From the NCBI GenBank assembly GCA_046199005.1, contig CP176050.1:248001-312000 (forward strand): a stretch of DNA of 64,000 nucleotides. The letters run 5' to 3'. Under the pieces are notes generated by a model. That model did no database searches, was not told the origin of the DNA, and saw only the letters and a list, made by a program, of their open reading frames with translations. This DNA is from Ascidiimonas sp046199005 (GTDB taxonomy: Bacteria > Bacteroidota > Bacteroidia > Flavobacteriales > Flavobacteriaceae). A program made the position numbers and the translations under genes. Shown piece after piece: positions 16,001 through 25,586 of the stretch; within the stretch, counting starts at the first letter, position 1; the number at the start of each line of letters is the position of its first letter.

Positions 16001-16702
16001 CTAATTCGTTTTGAATTGAAATAGTTCTGAAGTAGAGCTATTGCCTTCAGAATCTCTGGTAACTACCTGCCAGTAATAAACGGTACTCGCAGTAACATTT
16101 ACATCTAACGTAGTACCACTTTGTGTCGCTTCCAGATTGGCTGGCGGGTTTGATGTATCAAAGAAAATATCATATTCTACGATGTCATTATCTATATCAC
16201 TACCAGACCAGCGTAACGTAATCGACCCTGTAGAACCATCTACAGTCTCACCAATATTCGGATTCACAGCAGCTGCAGGGAAGGGAGCAAAACTTTCGAT
16301 AGGCTCACCCGCATTGTAAAATCTTGAAATAGTGCTTCTTGCTGTTTGAGAGGTGCCCGAAGCTCTGGATTCAACCTGCCATGAATAAGGAGTGCCTCTT
16401 GAAATGGTAATGTCAAGGCTTGTGGTCGTAGATGTTCTGTTAGTCACCTGATTGTTCTCAAGATTGGTGAGAATTACCACGTAAGAATCTGTATTAGCTG
16501 CTTCGCTCCATCTAAACGTAACGCTACTTTGTGTATCAGATAGTATTGTGCCTTCATTACATTCTGTATTGTTCTCTGGAAATATTAGAGTAGCCGCAGA
16601 AGGGGGTGTTACAGGACCACCTCCACCATCACCACCATCACCACCTCCGCCGCAGGCAAAAAGCAACATCGAACAAAATGTGATACCTATTAATTTTTTC
16701 AT
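16001..16702 (-). CDS. Lipoprotein with two fibronectin-type III-like modules
   Basis: A 233-residue lipoprotein. The signal ends LLFAC at Cys17 and is followed by a glycine/aspartate linker (GGGGDGGDGGGG) and then two beta-sandwich repeats, each ending with a Tyr-Trp-Gln-Val motif: TPYSWQVESRA and TVYYWQVVTRD. This is the FN3-like layout of flavobacterial surface lipoproteins. Its start overlaps the stop of the upstream T9SS cargo gene by 4 nt, so the two form an operon and probably share a function at the cell surface. The IS element ends 11 bp after its stop. Confidence 0.75.
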   Translation of the reverse strand: MKKLIGITFCSMLLFACGGGGDGGDGGGGPVTPPSAATLIFPENNTECNEGTILSDTQSSVTFRWSEAANTDSYVVILTNLENNQVTNRTSTTTSLDITISRGTPYSWQVESRASGTSQTARSTISRFYNAGEPIESFAPFPAAAVNPNIGETVDGSTGSITLRWSGSDIDNDIVEYDIFFDTSNPPANLEATQSGTTLDVNVTASTVYYWQVVTRDSEGNSSTSELFQFKTN

Positions 16703-19700
16703 CTTCTTATTATTTTATAACTAAATTCTGAATTGTTTTGGGTATTGATTTTAACTATATAGACTCCCTGTGAAAGATTTGCAACAGGAACTTCAATACG
16801 ACTATTGTTTACTTCAAACGCTCTAGCAAGCATTCGTTGACCATTGATACTATAAACCTGAATAGTTACTTTACTGTCTTCAAAACGCCCCATGTTAATA
16901 CGCAGAGTGCTTCCGGTTAAAGGATTAGGGAACAACTGAATCTCATCGGTTAAAAGAAAACGTTCTGTATAAATGCCCTGGCATTCCTGATCTGTTTTTA
17001 CCGTAATCAAATTTTCGGTAAAAGGAAGGTCTAAGGTGATTTCACTTTCCTGAGTTGTATAACTTATATCGTTCAGGGTAATGAAATAAGTGTCGCCTCC
17101 AGCAAGAGAAAGGGTAACCTTCTTATCCGGAGCACTAAACCTTGCAAAAACAGAAAGATCTTCTGGTTCAGTAATGGTCACATCAAAGCACTGTTCGTAA
17201 CCTGCCTCTCCCTCTACGGTAATACACACTTCGTAGTCTCCCGCTTGAAGATTTTCTTGCGAGAAAGATGTGGTAAAGTCTATGCTTTCATTTACTCCGT
17301 TACCAGTAATAACAGCTGTATAATTGAGTGCCGCCTGAGAGGTTATGCTAATGCTTCCGTTATTGTTTGAACGGCAAGTCTCGCTTTCAATTCTCAAGGC
17401 AAAATTATTCACGGGTAAAGAAAATATCTCACATCCGGTAACATCTACTACGGTATCGGCAGGCGTATCAGGACAGAGGTCATTATCATTGGTTACGCCA
17501 TCATTATCGTCATCGTCGTCACAAACGTCACCCACACCATCATTATCGGCATCAGCCTGATTCGGATTCGGAGTATCAGGACAGTTATCGGTAGCATTCG
17601 GTATCCCATCGTTATCATCATCAGCATTTGTGTCTACTTCAAAAGTTCCGGTAAAGAAACCACGACCGTAGGTACATGCTAAAACGGTATTATCTGTCGC
17701 CCTGTAGTCCAGATCATTTACGGGCACGTTGCTCATTCCATTAAAGGATGCTTCCCAAATAGGGCTTGCATCATTAAAGTTGCTGGTTTTCCATACTCCA
17801 AGCGAAGTTCCAACTAAAACTTCATTTCTACTTAAGGGATTTTGAAGTATCGTAAATACAGGGAGGTTAGGTAAATTTCCGTCTTTCTGGAACCAGGTAG
17901 CGCCATTGTCATCTGTTACCCATACATTATTAACGCCGAAATTGTAGAAACTAACTATAATATCATTACTGGTCTCTCCAAATTCTATATCTGAGATACT
18001 ACCTATGAATTCCGGTCCTGTAATTTCTGTCCATGTTGGGCTAGCGGTATTTGCGTTGGCTACAGAGAACAATCGGTTACTCTCGGTACCCACCATGAGC
18101 CTTGTAGAGGAGGTTTCGAAAGGGGAGACTTTCAGAGCAGAAACAAATTCACCGTCAAGAAGCGCATCAGTGATAAACTCTTGTACAACATTGGCTTCTC
18201 CGTTCGTAAGGTTTGACAATCGAGCGATCCGTTCGGAGCCGGCATCATTTGCATCAAAATAAAAGATATCGAGATTAGAATCGAGATCTGCAGGGTTCAC
18301 AAAAGCACCTCCTTCGGGACTTGGCAATAAATAAGCATCTGAAGTGGCGGTTACAGGAAGTTCAAAAAGAAAGTAATCAATAAACTGCCTTCCGCCAATA
18401 AAATATTGTCCCTGTTCGTCAAACTGGCCGTAAGTACCATCTCCACCCGAGACATCTGTAAGTGCATTAATACCTGCATTTAGGTTTACTTCTGCTAAAA
18501 CTCCGTTATCCTGAGTTCCACCTACAAAATCATCTCCGTTACCCACGTCTTGCGAGTTTATAGAACCAGCATAAAACTGTGTGATATTGAGGTTGGTGAT
18601 TCTAGGTTGTATATTTTCATTTGGCTCAATACCGCTCGTGGCAGCATCAGCTGTGTAATACACACCACCATCTGTTCCAAAAACAATTTGATTCGCATCA
18701 CCGGGTCTGAATACAATTGCATGCATATCAGCATGAACCAAAGAGACATCAAGATTCGCTAATTGATTGTTATTAGACCATTTCGATATTTGGGACCAAT
18801 TTACAGAAGGAGCGGCTTTATTAACGATCCCTCTAAAAAGATCTATTCCACCGATATATAGAATGTTATCATCGTTAGGATCTACTTCAATTTCCAGATC
18901 ATAGAATGCCTGTCCTCTTGCAAAATCTGTCGCAGGAATATTTGTGTCCACGTCATCTGGTTCCGGTAAGGGAGCAACCGTTGCAAATGCATCAGTAGTA
19001 ATAAAGAGGTCTGCTTCGTTATCCACTTCGGCTGCAATATAAAAAACATTCTCGCTTTGAGAAGAAACTTCGATCTCTGTTCTTTGAGCATTTGGAACTG
19101 TGTGTCTTAAGGTGAAATTGGTGCCATTAGACGATTCATAGATCCTTCCTCCGGGAATACCAAAAATATCGCTTGTGGTCGCAACCCATATGTCATTGTT
19201 AATGTCAAGCTCCAGATCATTTGCGTTGATATTCTGACCGCTGACTGTAATGTTTATTCTGGTCCAGCTATTCCCATTGTTGGTAGAGCGATAAAGACCT
19301 CTGTCTGCTCTGCCTAATACATTAAAAGGAGGTTCATTGAAGCCCGTATTTGCAAAAGGGCTGCTACCTACGGCGATATAGAGTTCAGTAGTACTTCCCA
19401 CGTCTCTCGCAATAATGTCATTAACGTAAAAAATACCATTGATGTTAAGTACATTGCCATTTTGAGTCTGAGTACCGTCGGGTCCACCAAATATTTGTTC
19501 CCAGTTTGCACCACCATCGGTAGACTTATAGACTCCATTACCAATAGCATCTCCCTGTACATAAGATTCACCGGAAGCAATATAAAAAGTATTTGAATCG
19601 TTAGGATCAAAAATAATCTGTTGAACCGCAATATTCTCAGGAACTCCGGTTACCATAGTCCACGAAGCATTAGGATTTGTGATATCATCAATGACCCACA

Positions 19701-20166
19701 AACCTCCAGATACACCTCCGGCAAAAACTCTTCGGTTCTGGGAGTCATTGGGATCAAACATAATACCTCTTGTCCGACCCGCTATGTTGTTGGGTCCTCT
19801 TTCTACCCAGGCATTATCAATATCACCAGGCGTTCGGGAGAACCTGTTTTTTCCTCGATTAGCTTTTAGCATCTCTGCCTGAATACGTGCTACTTCATTG
19901 TACGTAGGATATCCCAGAGCGGGATCCATGGTACGGTCAAAAAGCATTTCGTAATAGCCATTAGGCGGAAGCCTTCTGGCTTTTCGTTCTTTTTTGGTGA
20001 GCTTCTTGGTTTCACGGTAAGGGCTCTTGTTCAAAAACTCCTTATGCTTTTCTCTAAGTTGTGCTACATCTGAAGTATTAGATTCGCTGTCATTTTCAGT
20101 ATAAAAAAACCAGATAATACCAACTATTAGAACCCCGAAGAGAGGTAGTAGTAATTTCTTTTTCAT
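16699..20166 (-). CDS. Secreted beta-propeller protein with thrombospondin type 3 repeats and T9SS type A sorting domain
   Basis: A 1155-residue secreted protein. The N-terminal hydrophobic segment (LLLPLFGVLIVGIIWFFY) serves as signal or anchor. Residues 120-840 consist of Vps10/sialidase-like beta-propeller repeats recognised by Asp-box phrases such as STDGGANWEQ, STNNGNSWTR and TDDNGATWFQK. At about 870-930 come calcium-binding thrombospondin type 3 repeats (DNDGIPNATDNCPDT, DADNDGVGDVCDDDDDNDG). The last 80 residues are a T9SS type A sorting domain (LFPNPLTGST, then GVYIVKIN and terminal KIIRR), directing it through the type IX secretion system. It heads the operon with the downstream lipoprotein (4-nt overlap). 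Confidence 0.9.
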   Translation of the reverse strand: MKKKLLLPLFGVLIVGIIWFFYTENDSESNTSDVAQLREKHKEFLNKSPYRETKKLTKKERKARRLPPNGYYEMLFDRTMDPALGYPTYNEVARIQAEMLKANRGKNRFSRTPGDIDNAWVERGPNNIAGRTRGIMFDPNDSQNRRVFAGGVSGGLWVIDDITNPNASWTMVTGVPENIAVQQIIFDPNDSNTFYIASGESYVQGDAIGNGVYKSTDGGANWEQIFGGPDGTQTQNGNVLNINGIFYVNDIIARDVGSTTELYIAVGSSPFANTGFNEPPFNVLGRADRGLYRSTNNGNSWTRINITVSGQNINANDLELDINNDIWVATTSDIFGIPGGRIYESSNGTNFTLRHTVPNAQRTEIEVSSQSENVFYIAAEVDNEADLFITTDAFATVAPLPEPDDVDTNIPATDFARGQAFYDLEIEVDPNDDNILYIGGIDLFRGIVNKAAPSVNWSQISKWSNNNQLANLDVSLVHADMHAIVFRPGDANQIVFGTDGGVYYTADAATSGIEPNENIQPRITNLNITQFYAGSINSQDVGNGDDFVGGTQDNGVLAEVNLNAGINALTDVSGGDGTYGQFDEQGQYFIGGRQFIDYFLFELPVTATSDAYLLPSPEGGAFVNPADLDSNLDIFYFDANDAGSERIARLSNLTNGEANVVQEFITDALLDGEFVSALKVSPFETSSTRLMVGTESNRLFSVANANTASPTWTEITGPEFIGSISDIEFGETSNDIIVSFYNFGVNNVWVTDDNGATWFQKDGNLPNLPVFTILQNPLSRNEVLVGTSLGVWKTSNFNDASPIWEASFNGMSNVPVNDLDYRATDNTVLACTYGRGFFTGTFEVDTNADDDNDGIPNATDNCPDTPNPNQADADNDGVGDVCDDDDDNDGVTNDNDLCPDTPADTVVDVTGCEIFSLPVNNFALRIESETCRSNNNGSISITSQAALNYTAVITGNGVNESIDFTTSFSQENLQAGDYEVCITVEGEAGYEQCFDVTITEPEDLSVFARFSAPDKKVTLSLAGGDTYFITLNDISYTTQESEITLDLPFTENLITVKTDQECQGIYTERFLLTDEIQLFPNPLTGSTLRINMGRFEDSKVTIQVYSINGQRMLARAFEVNNSRIEVPVANLSQGVYIVKINTQNNSEFSYKIIRR

Positions 20167-20349
20167 TCGTTAATTTTTAATTTACTTGTTTTTAAACGAG
20201 ACTAAGTAATTTAGACGAACATTCAAAGCAAACGTTATCGCCTTCATGTGAATTCTAACTTCATTTAAAACAGTCGTTTAAATTACTACGAAGTTACATT
20301 TTGGCAAAAAAATATCGATGAAAATAACAATTTAACAATCTAAGACGTC

Positions 20350-21687
20350 TTATTTCATCATTTTTTTATAGAGTCTGGTCACTTTTCCGTCAGTCAGACT
20401 TGCGACAAAACAGCAGATTTGTAGGATTGTGGCGTATAAAGAATCGTTCTGTGCAACATACTTCTTTGGTACCAGATGCATGACTAATTTATCGTAATTA
20501 TCTGCACTGTTGTGGTATTGATTTACTGCTGCATTTATAAACACTTCCAATAATTTATTGATGATTGCATAACCAGTAATTTCTTTTTCAACCACCTCAG
20601 TAGAACGGTATATTTTTTCAATACTTACTTTAAGTATATCGTCTATTTGTGCTTTAAAGGATGATTTCTCTAAAAGCGCTGCATGAAACTGGTTGTTGAG
20701 AATGGCTTCTTCATTTTTGATGAAAATTGCTACGGCTTCATCGATAAGTGTGCTTATAGCTATAGCTCTTAGATATCCCAGCCGATCTTCAGTAGTGTTT
20801 AATTCGGCATATTTTTTCGCATTAATTTTATCTTTTACTAATTTGATGAGATATTCCAGTGCATACGCCTCCTCAATTAACCCGAGATTAATACCGTCTT
20901 CAAAGTCAATTATGGTGTAACAAATATCGTCTGCGGCTTCCACCAGATAGGCCAGAGGATGCCGTGAGTAGGCTATTTTACCTTGATTTCCTGTATATAT
21001 GAGACCTAACTCAGCCGCAACTTCCTGGAAAAACGCAAGGTCTTTCTGAAAAACACCAAATTTTTTATCAGCTATTCGGTCTGAAGGCTTTTTTGGGAGT
21101 GATGCTTTTGGATATTTAATAAAAGCTCCTAAAGTAGCATAGCTTAAACGCAATCCTCCTTCTACTCCTTCACGCGTTTCTGTGAGTATTTTGAAACCAT
21201 TTGCGTTGCCTTCAAAATCAATTAGATCCTGGTATTCCTCAGGGGTGAGCTGGTCTTTAAACTTTTTGCCACTTCCATTTTTAAAGAATGTGCCAATTGC
21301 TTTTTCACCACTATGACCGTAAGGTGGATTTCCAATATCATGCGCAAGGGCTGCAGCAGCTACGATGGCTCCAAAATCATTGAATTTGTAGCCAAATGTT
21401 TGAGATAGGTAAGGATGTTTTTCCAGAATTTTTGTTCCGGCGAGTCTGCCTAGACTTCTACCTACCACCGAAACCTCCAGACTGTGCGTTAATCGGGTAT
21501 GCACAAAATCTGTTTGCGATAAGGGAATTACCTGTGTTTTATCCTGCAGACTTCTAAAAGCTGCTGAGAAAATGATACGATCGTAATCAACTTCAAAACC
21601 CAATCGTGTTTCGTCCTGCTCTTTTCGAATGCGTTTGGCTTTATCTCCCTGTCGTTTAAGCGAAAGTAATTGTTCCCAGTTCATCAT
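20350..21687 (-). CDS. dgt: Deoxyguanosinetriphosphate triphosphohydrolase (dGTPase)
   Basis: A 445-residue HD-domain triphosphohydrolase. The metal-binding residues are seen in RLTHSLEVSVVGRSLG, the HD doublet in AAALAHDIGNPPYGHSGE, and an Asp in the EAADDICYTIIDFEDG segment. It hydrolyses dGTP to deoxyguanosine and tripolyphosphate, helping control dNTP pools; ribonucleotide reductase genes are a few kilobases away on the same strand. The start could also be the second Met (MNWEQLLSLKR), which is the more common family start. It lies 18 bp downstream of the CPBP gene and may be cotranscribed. Confidence 0.92.
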   Translation of the reverse strand: MMNWEQLLSLKRQGDKAKRIRKEQDETRLGFEVDYDRIIFSAAFRSLQDKTQVIPLSQTDFVHTRLTHSLEVSVVGRSLGRLAGTKILEKHPYLSQTFGYKFNDFGAIVAAAALAHDIGNPPYGHSGEKAIGTFFKNGSGKKFKDQLTPEEYQDLIDFEGNANGFKILTETREGVEGGLRLSYATLGAFIKYPKASLPKKPSDRIADKKFGVFQKDLAFFQEVAAELGLIYTGNQGKIAYSRHPLAYLVEAADDICYTIIDFEDGINLGLIEEAYALEYLIKLVKDKINAKKYAELNTTEDRLGYLRAIAISTLIDEAVAIFIKNEEAILNNQFHAALLEKSSFKAQIDDILKVSIEKIYRSTEVVEKEITGYAIINKLLEVFINAAVNQYHNSADNYDKLVMHLVPKKYVAQNDSLYATILQICCFVASLTDGKVTRLYKKMMK

Positions 21688-21705
21688 TGTTTTCGTGATA
21701 ACGAT

Positions 21706-22455
21706 TTACGTAGTTGGTGCGTAAAAATAATAATAGTCAATGGCTAGAACGACAAAATTATGCATAAAATGTATGATCATTCCGTACCAAAGAGTTCGGT
21801 ATTTATGACGTATATATCCCAGGATAAGCCCGAAAGGAAAAATCCAAATTATAGAAAGAATTGAAAAGTGAACCAATGCGAATAAAAAAGCAGTTCCTAT
21901 AATGGCTATAGAAGGTGAGGTCACTTTGATGAGTTGATTGTGAAGAAAACCTCTAAAAGCGAGTTCTTCAAATATGGGTGGAAGAATAGCTACAAATAAA
22001 ACAGCCCAGAAAACAGGATTGTTGTAAAAATGATATTCAAAAATGTAATTACTGTGAGGAATATTTAGTGCATCTGAAACAAATTCCAAACCGTAATGCA
22101 CCGTTATCGCCGAAAATAAAGGAAAAATGATGCTAAAGACAACAATTTTCCAGTTTACTTTTGGTAACCGATATAAACGGATAATGGGAATCAGATCAAA
22201 AAATACAAAAGTAATGACTACCATTATATCGATGAGATGAATTCCTATTTCAAAAAGAAGACCAGTACTTTGATATAATTGAACTCCTAAGTTAACAGCC
22301 AATAAGAGAATCGTCACTATATAAAATGTGATGATAAGATGAAGCGTGCGTTTTTGCTGGCTTTTTTCTTCGGAGGCACCTGAGAGCTTTTTTCCGCAAT
22401 TAGAACAAAAGTTTCTTTTTTTCTCAAAGATGGTATGACAATAAGGACATTCCAT
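21706..22455 (-). CDS. Zinc-ribbon CPBP-family intramembrane metalloprotease
   Basis: A 249-residue membrane protein. Its N-terminus is a zinc ribbon (CPYC at about 3-6 and CSNCG at about 17-21), and the rest has about six hydrophobic segments. The CPBP (Abi) protease motifs are EELAFRG (the EExxxR motif) and a later HF in FALVHFSI, which supply metal-binding glutamate and histidine. Homologues process prenylated or membrane substrates; bacterial ones include bacteriocin self-immunity proteins. The start overlaps the upstream zinc-ribbon gene by 1 nt (TAATG), so the two are translationally coupled. Confidence 0.85.
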   Translation of the reverse strand: MECPYCHTIFEKKRNFCSNCGKKLSGASEEKSQQKRTLHLIITFYIVTILLLAVNLGVQLYQSTGLLFEIGIHLIDIMVVITFVFFDLIPIIRLYRLPKVNWKIVVFSIIFPLFSAITVHYGLEFVSDALNIPHSNYIFEYHFYNNPVFWAVLFVAILPPIFEELAFRGFLHNQLIKVTSPSIAIIGTAFLFALVHFSILSIIWIFPFGLILGYIRHKYRTLWYGMIIHFMHNFVVLAIDYYYFYAPTT

Positions 22456-22970
22456 TAAGATGCGGGAGGATCATTCTTTTTTTGTTCGAAAGCAGCATAA
22501 AGAGCTTTACCCAGAAATGCGATGACAATTCCTTTGAATATAATTCCTCGTATTAGCGTTGAAGGATCTACAATAGCATTAATGAGTGTTATCGTAAGAT
22601 ATAATAGTAGTGCAAGAAGTAAGGAAATAAATGGCTTTTTTGACGACCACAATCCCAATCCAAAATAGATAAGTGCCAGAATTGTGTTTTCAACAAATAT
22701 AGACAGATCGCCGTTGGCCATGTAAGCAGTGAAGGTGCCTATTAAAAAAATGAGTGCAGAGAGAATAAAAAGCAAGTTTCTGCCAGATTTGATTCTCTTA
22801 TTTTCTAGATCACCTTTTCTCTTGTTCATTACTTTTTTCGCAATGAAATGGGAGCGTTCTTTATCGGTTCCGTTTTCGGGATATCCACATTCGGCACAGA
22901 AGCGTTCGTCTAATTGAACAAAGGCACTACAATGTCTGCAATTGGATTGATTAAGAGATGTACTTTCCAC
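22455..22970 (-). CDS. Zinc-ribbon membrane protein of unknown function
   Basis: A 171-residue protein with an N-terminal zinc ribbon (CRHC at about 11-14 and CAECG at about 26-30), a basic linker, and four hydrophobic segments from about residue 68 onwards. It is coupled to the CPBP protease by a TAATG overlap and shares the same ribbon-plus-membrane layout, so the pair may work together or assemble. I know no characterised homologue. Confidence 0.7.
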   Translation of the reverse strand: MESTSLNQSNCRHCSAFVQLDERFCAECGYPENGTDKERSHFIAKKVMNKRKGDLENKRIKSGRNLLFILSALIFLIGTFTAYMANGDLSIFVENTILALIYFGLGLWSSKKPFISLLLALLLYLTITLINAIVDPSTLIRGIIFKGIVIAFLGKALYAAFEQKKNDPPAS

Positions 22971-22989
22971 GGTTAAAAATTTTTAAATA

Positions 22990-23017
22990 AAAAGGGAAGC
23001 TATTACACTTCCCTTTT
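22990..23017 (-). terminator. Terminator downstream of nrdA
   Basis: Stem AAAAGGGAAG (22990-22999) and CTTCCCTTTT (23008-23017) with an 8-nt loop. On the minus strand it is followed by ATTTAAAA and lies 26 nt after the nrdA stop. Confidence 0.7.
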
Positions 23018-23043
23018 CTGGTTAAGTTCAAACAGATTAAAAA

Positions 23044-25470
23044 TTAAGAACCACACATAAGACAATCATCATCTTCGCTTTCGCGGGATTTTGCCAACAT
23101 TTCTTTCAACTCCTGGGGCGTCAGAGGTTCTACGGCTACCGGTGCTGTACCGGGGGTACTTGCTTCGGCAGTTATTTTTTCCGGAACAGGTTCTGATTTT
23201 TTAGTGTTATCCAGGGTAAATTTAATCGCATCTACCGCAGATTTTGTCCTAAGATAATACATTCCTGTCTTAAGTCCGCTCTTCCAGGCATAAAAATGCA
23301 TAGAAGTTAGTTTTGCAAAGTTAGCATTTTCCATGAAAAGATTCAGCGATTGCGACTGATCAATAAAATATCCTCTATGTCTAGACATATCGATGATATC
23401 TTTCATGCTTAACTCCCAAACCGTTTTGTAGATCTCTTTTAGTTCTTCCGGAATGGCTTCAATATTTTGCACAGACCCATTTTCACGCATGAGTTGCTGT
23501 TTTAAATCCTCATTCCAAAGGCCAAGGCGAACAAGATCTTCCAATAAAAACTTATTTACTACGATAAATTCACCTGAAAGAACCCTTCTTGTGTAAATAT
23601 TAGAAGTATAAGGCTCGAAACACTCATTATTTCCAAGTATCTGAGAAGTAGAAGCCGTAGGCATAGGTGCTACTAGCAATGAATTACGCACCCCGTGCTT
23701 CTTCACGTTTTTGCGCAATTTATCCCAATCCCAACGACCGCTGAGCTCTTCATCCTGAACACCCCATAAATTATGCTGGAATTGCCCTTCAGAAATCGGA
23801 GATCCTTTATAGGTTTCATAGGTGCCTTCTTCTTTAGCCAGTTCCATAGAAGCAGTAACAGCTGCGTAATAGAGTGTTTCAAAAATATCTTGATTGAGCT
23901 GTTTCGCCTCGTCACTGGTAAATGGAAGTCGTAACATTATAAAAGCATCCGCGAGACCCTGAACACCTAAACCGATAGGTCTGTGTCTCATGTTAGATGT
24001 TTTTGCTTCTTTAACCGGATAGTAATTTCTATCTATTACCCTGTTGAGGTTTTTAGTTACGCGTTTGGTTACTTTAAACAATTCTTTGTGATCAAACTCG
24101 TTGTTTTTAATAAACATGGGGAGTGCGATCGAAGCCAGATTACATACAGCCACCTCATCAGGAGAGGTATACTCCAGAATTTCTGTACAGAGATTAGATG
24201 ACCGAATCGTACCTAGATTCTTCTGATTCGACTTTCTGTTCGCAGCGTCCTTATAAAGCATGTAAGGAGTTCCTGTTTCGATCTGAGATTCTAAGATCTT
24301 TTCCCAAAGCTCTCTGGCTTTGATAGACCTTCTGCCTTTGCCCTCTGCCTCATATTTTTCATACAGGGCTTCAAATTCGTCTCCATGAATGTCAAATAAT
24401 CCCGGACATTCATTAGGACACATTAGCGTCCATGTACCATCTTCCTGAACACGTTTCATAAACAAGTCTGGTATCCACATAGCGTAAAAAAGATCTCGCG
24501 CACGCATTTCTTCTTTACCGTGGTTCTTTTTGAGATCTAGAAAATCAAAAATATCGGCGTGCCAGGGCTCTACATAGATTGCAAAACTTCCTTTTCTTTT
24601 TCCTCCTCCCTGGTCTACGTACCTTGCTGTATCGTTAAACACCCGTAGCATGGGTACAATTCCATTAGAGGTTCCATTTGTGCCACCTATGTAGGATCCT
24701 GTTGCACGTATATTGTGAATTGACAGTCCTATGCCTCCGGCAGACTGAGATATTTTAGCGGTTTGCTTCAGGGTATCATAAATACCATCGATGCTGTCTT
24801 CTTTCATAGTTAAAAGAAAACAAGACGACATTTGAGGTTTTGGAGTACCTGAGTTGAAAAGAGTAGGTGTAGCGTGCGTAAAATATTTTTTCGACATTAA
24901 TTCGTAGGTCTCTACGACGCTATCAATATCGTCTAAATGTATCCCGACAGAAACCCTCATTAGCATGTGCTGCGGGCGCTCTACGATTTTTCCATTCAAT
25001 TTTAAAAGATAAGATCGCTCCAGTGTTTTAAATCCGAAAAAGTCATAGCCAAAGTCCCTGTTATAAATTATGGTTGAATCGAGTTTGTCGGCATTATCCA
25101 TAATTACCTTGTAAACTTCATCAGAAAGCAAGGGCGCTTTTTTTCCTGTTCTGGGATTGATGTACTGGTATAGATCGGTCATCGTTTCTGAGAACGATTT
25201 TTTTGTGTTCTTATGAAGATTAGATACAGAAATACGTGCCGCTAATCTTGCATAATCAGGATGTGTAGTAGTCATCGTAGCAGCAATTTCGGCGGCTAGA
25301 TTATCGAGTTCAGACGTGGTCACTCCATCGTATAGTCCTTCAATAACACGCATGGCAACTTTTACAGGATCTACCAAATTATTCAATCCATAACAAAGTT
25401 TTCTTACCCTTGCGGTAATTTTGTCAAACATAATGGGCTCTTTACGGCCGTCTCTTTTTACTACGAACAT
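23044..25470 (-). CDS. nrdA: Ribonucleoside-diphosphate reductase large subunit (class Ia)
   Basis: An 808-residue alpha subunit. It starts with an ATP-cone (VVKRDGRKEPIMFDKIT), the allosteric overall-activity domain. The radical and catalytic motifs include NLCTEI (catalytic cysteine and glutamate), NECFEPYTSNIYTRRVL and the C-terminal redox pair CLMC at the very end (DDDCLMCGS). It reduces ribonucleoside diphosphates to deoxy forms using the radical from NrdB. The gene order is nrdB then nrdA, separated by 116 bp, the reverse of E. coli. No NrdR box was recognised near either gene. Confidence 0.97.
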   Translation of the reverse strand: MFVVKRDGRKEPIMFDKITARVRKLCYGLNNLVDPVKVAMRVIEGLYDGVTTSELDNLAAEIAATMTTTHPDYARLAARISVSNLHKNTKKSFSETMTDLYQYINPRTGKKAPLLSDEVYKVIMDNADKLDSTIIYNRDFGYDFFGFKTLERSYLLKLNGKIVERPQHMLMRVSVGIHLDDIDSVVETYELMSKKYFTHATPTLFNSGTPKPQMSSCFLLTMKEDSIDGIYDTLKQTAKISQSAGGIGLSIHNIRATGSYIGGTNGTSNGIVPMLRVFNDTARYVDQGGGKRKGSFAIYVEPWHADIFDFLDLKKNHGKEEMRARDLFYAMWIPDLFMKRVQEDGTWTLMCPNECPGLFDIHGDEFEALYEKYEAEGKGRRSIKARELWEKILESQIETGTPYMLYKDAANRKSNQKNLGTIRSSNLCTEILEYTSPDEVAVCNLASIALPMFIKNNEFDHKELFKVTKRVTKNLNRVIDRNYYPVKEAKTSNMRHRPIGLGVQGLADAFIMLRLPFTSDEAKQLNQDIFETLYYAAVTASMELAKEEGTYETYKGSPISEGQFQHNLWGVQDEELSGRWDWDKLRKNVKKHGVRNSLLVAPMPTASTSQILGNNECFEPYTSNIYTRRVLSGEFIVVNKFLLEDLVRLGLWNEDLKQQLMRENGSVQNIEAIPEELKEIYKTVWELSMKDIIDMSRHRGYFIDQSQSLNLFMENANFAKLTSMHFYAWKSGLKTGMYYLRTKSAVDAIKFTLDNTKKSEPVPEKITAEASTPGTAPVAVEPLTPQELKEMLAKSRESEDDDCLMCGS

Positions 25471-25586
25471 ACTTTACTTTTTTTTAAGCCTTAGGGCAAA
25501 ATTTGTTAGTGTACGCCTGATTATCAGGTTACAGAAATTAGATATATTTTAAGATATCAGGCAGCGGGTGCCTGGAAAAGGTCTGA

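Noticed and set aside
16620..16655. GC-rich triplet repeat (CCACCATCA type)
   Set aside because: It encodes the Gly/Asp linker after the lipobox and is low-complexity coding sequence, not a CRISPR or regulatory repeat.
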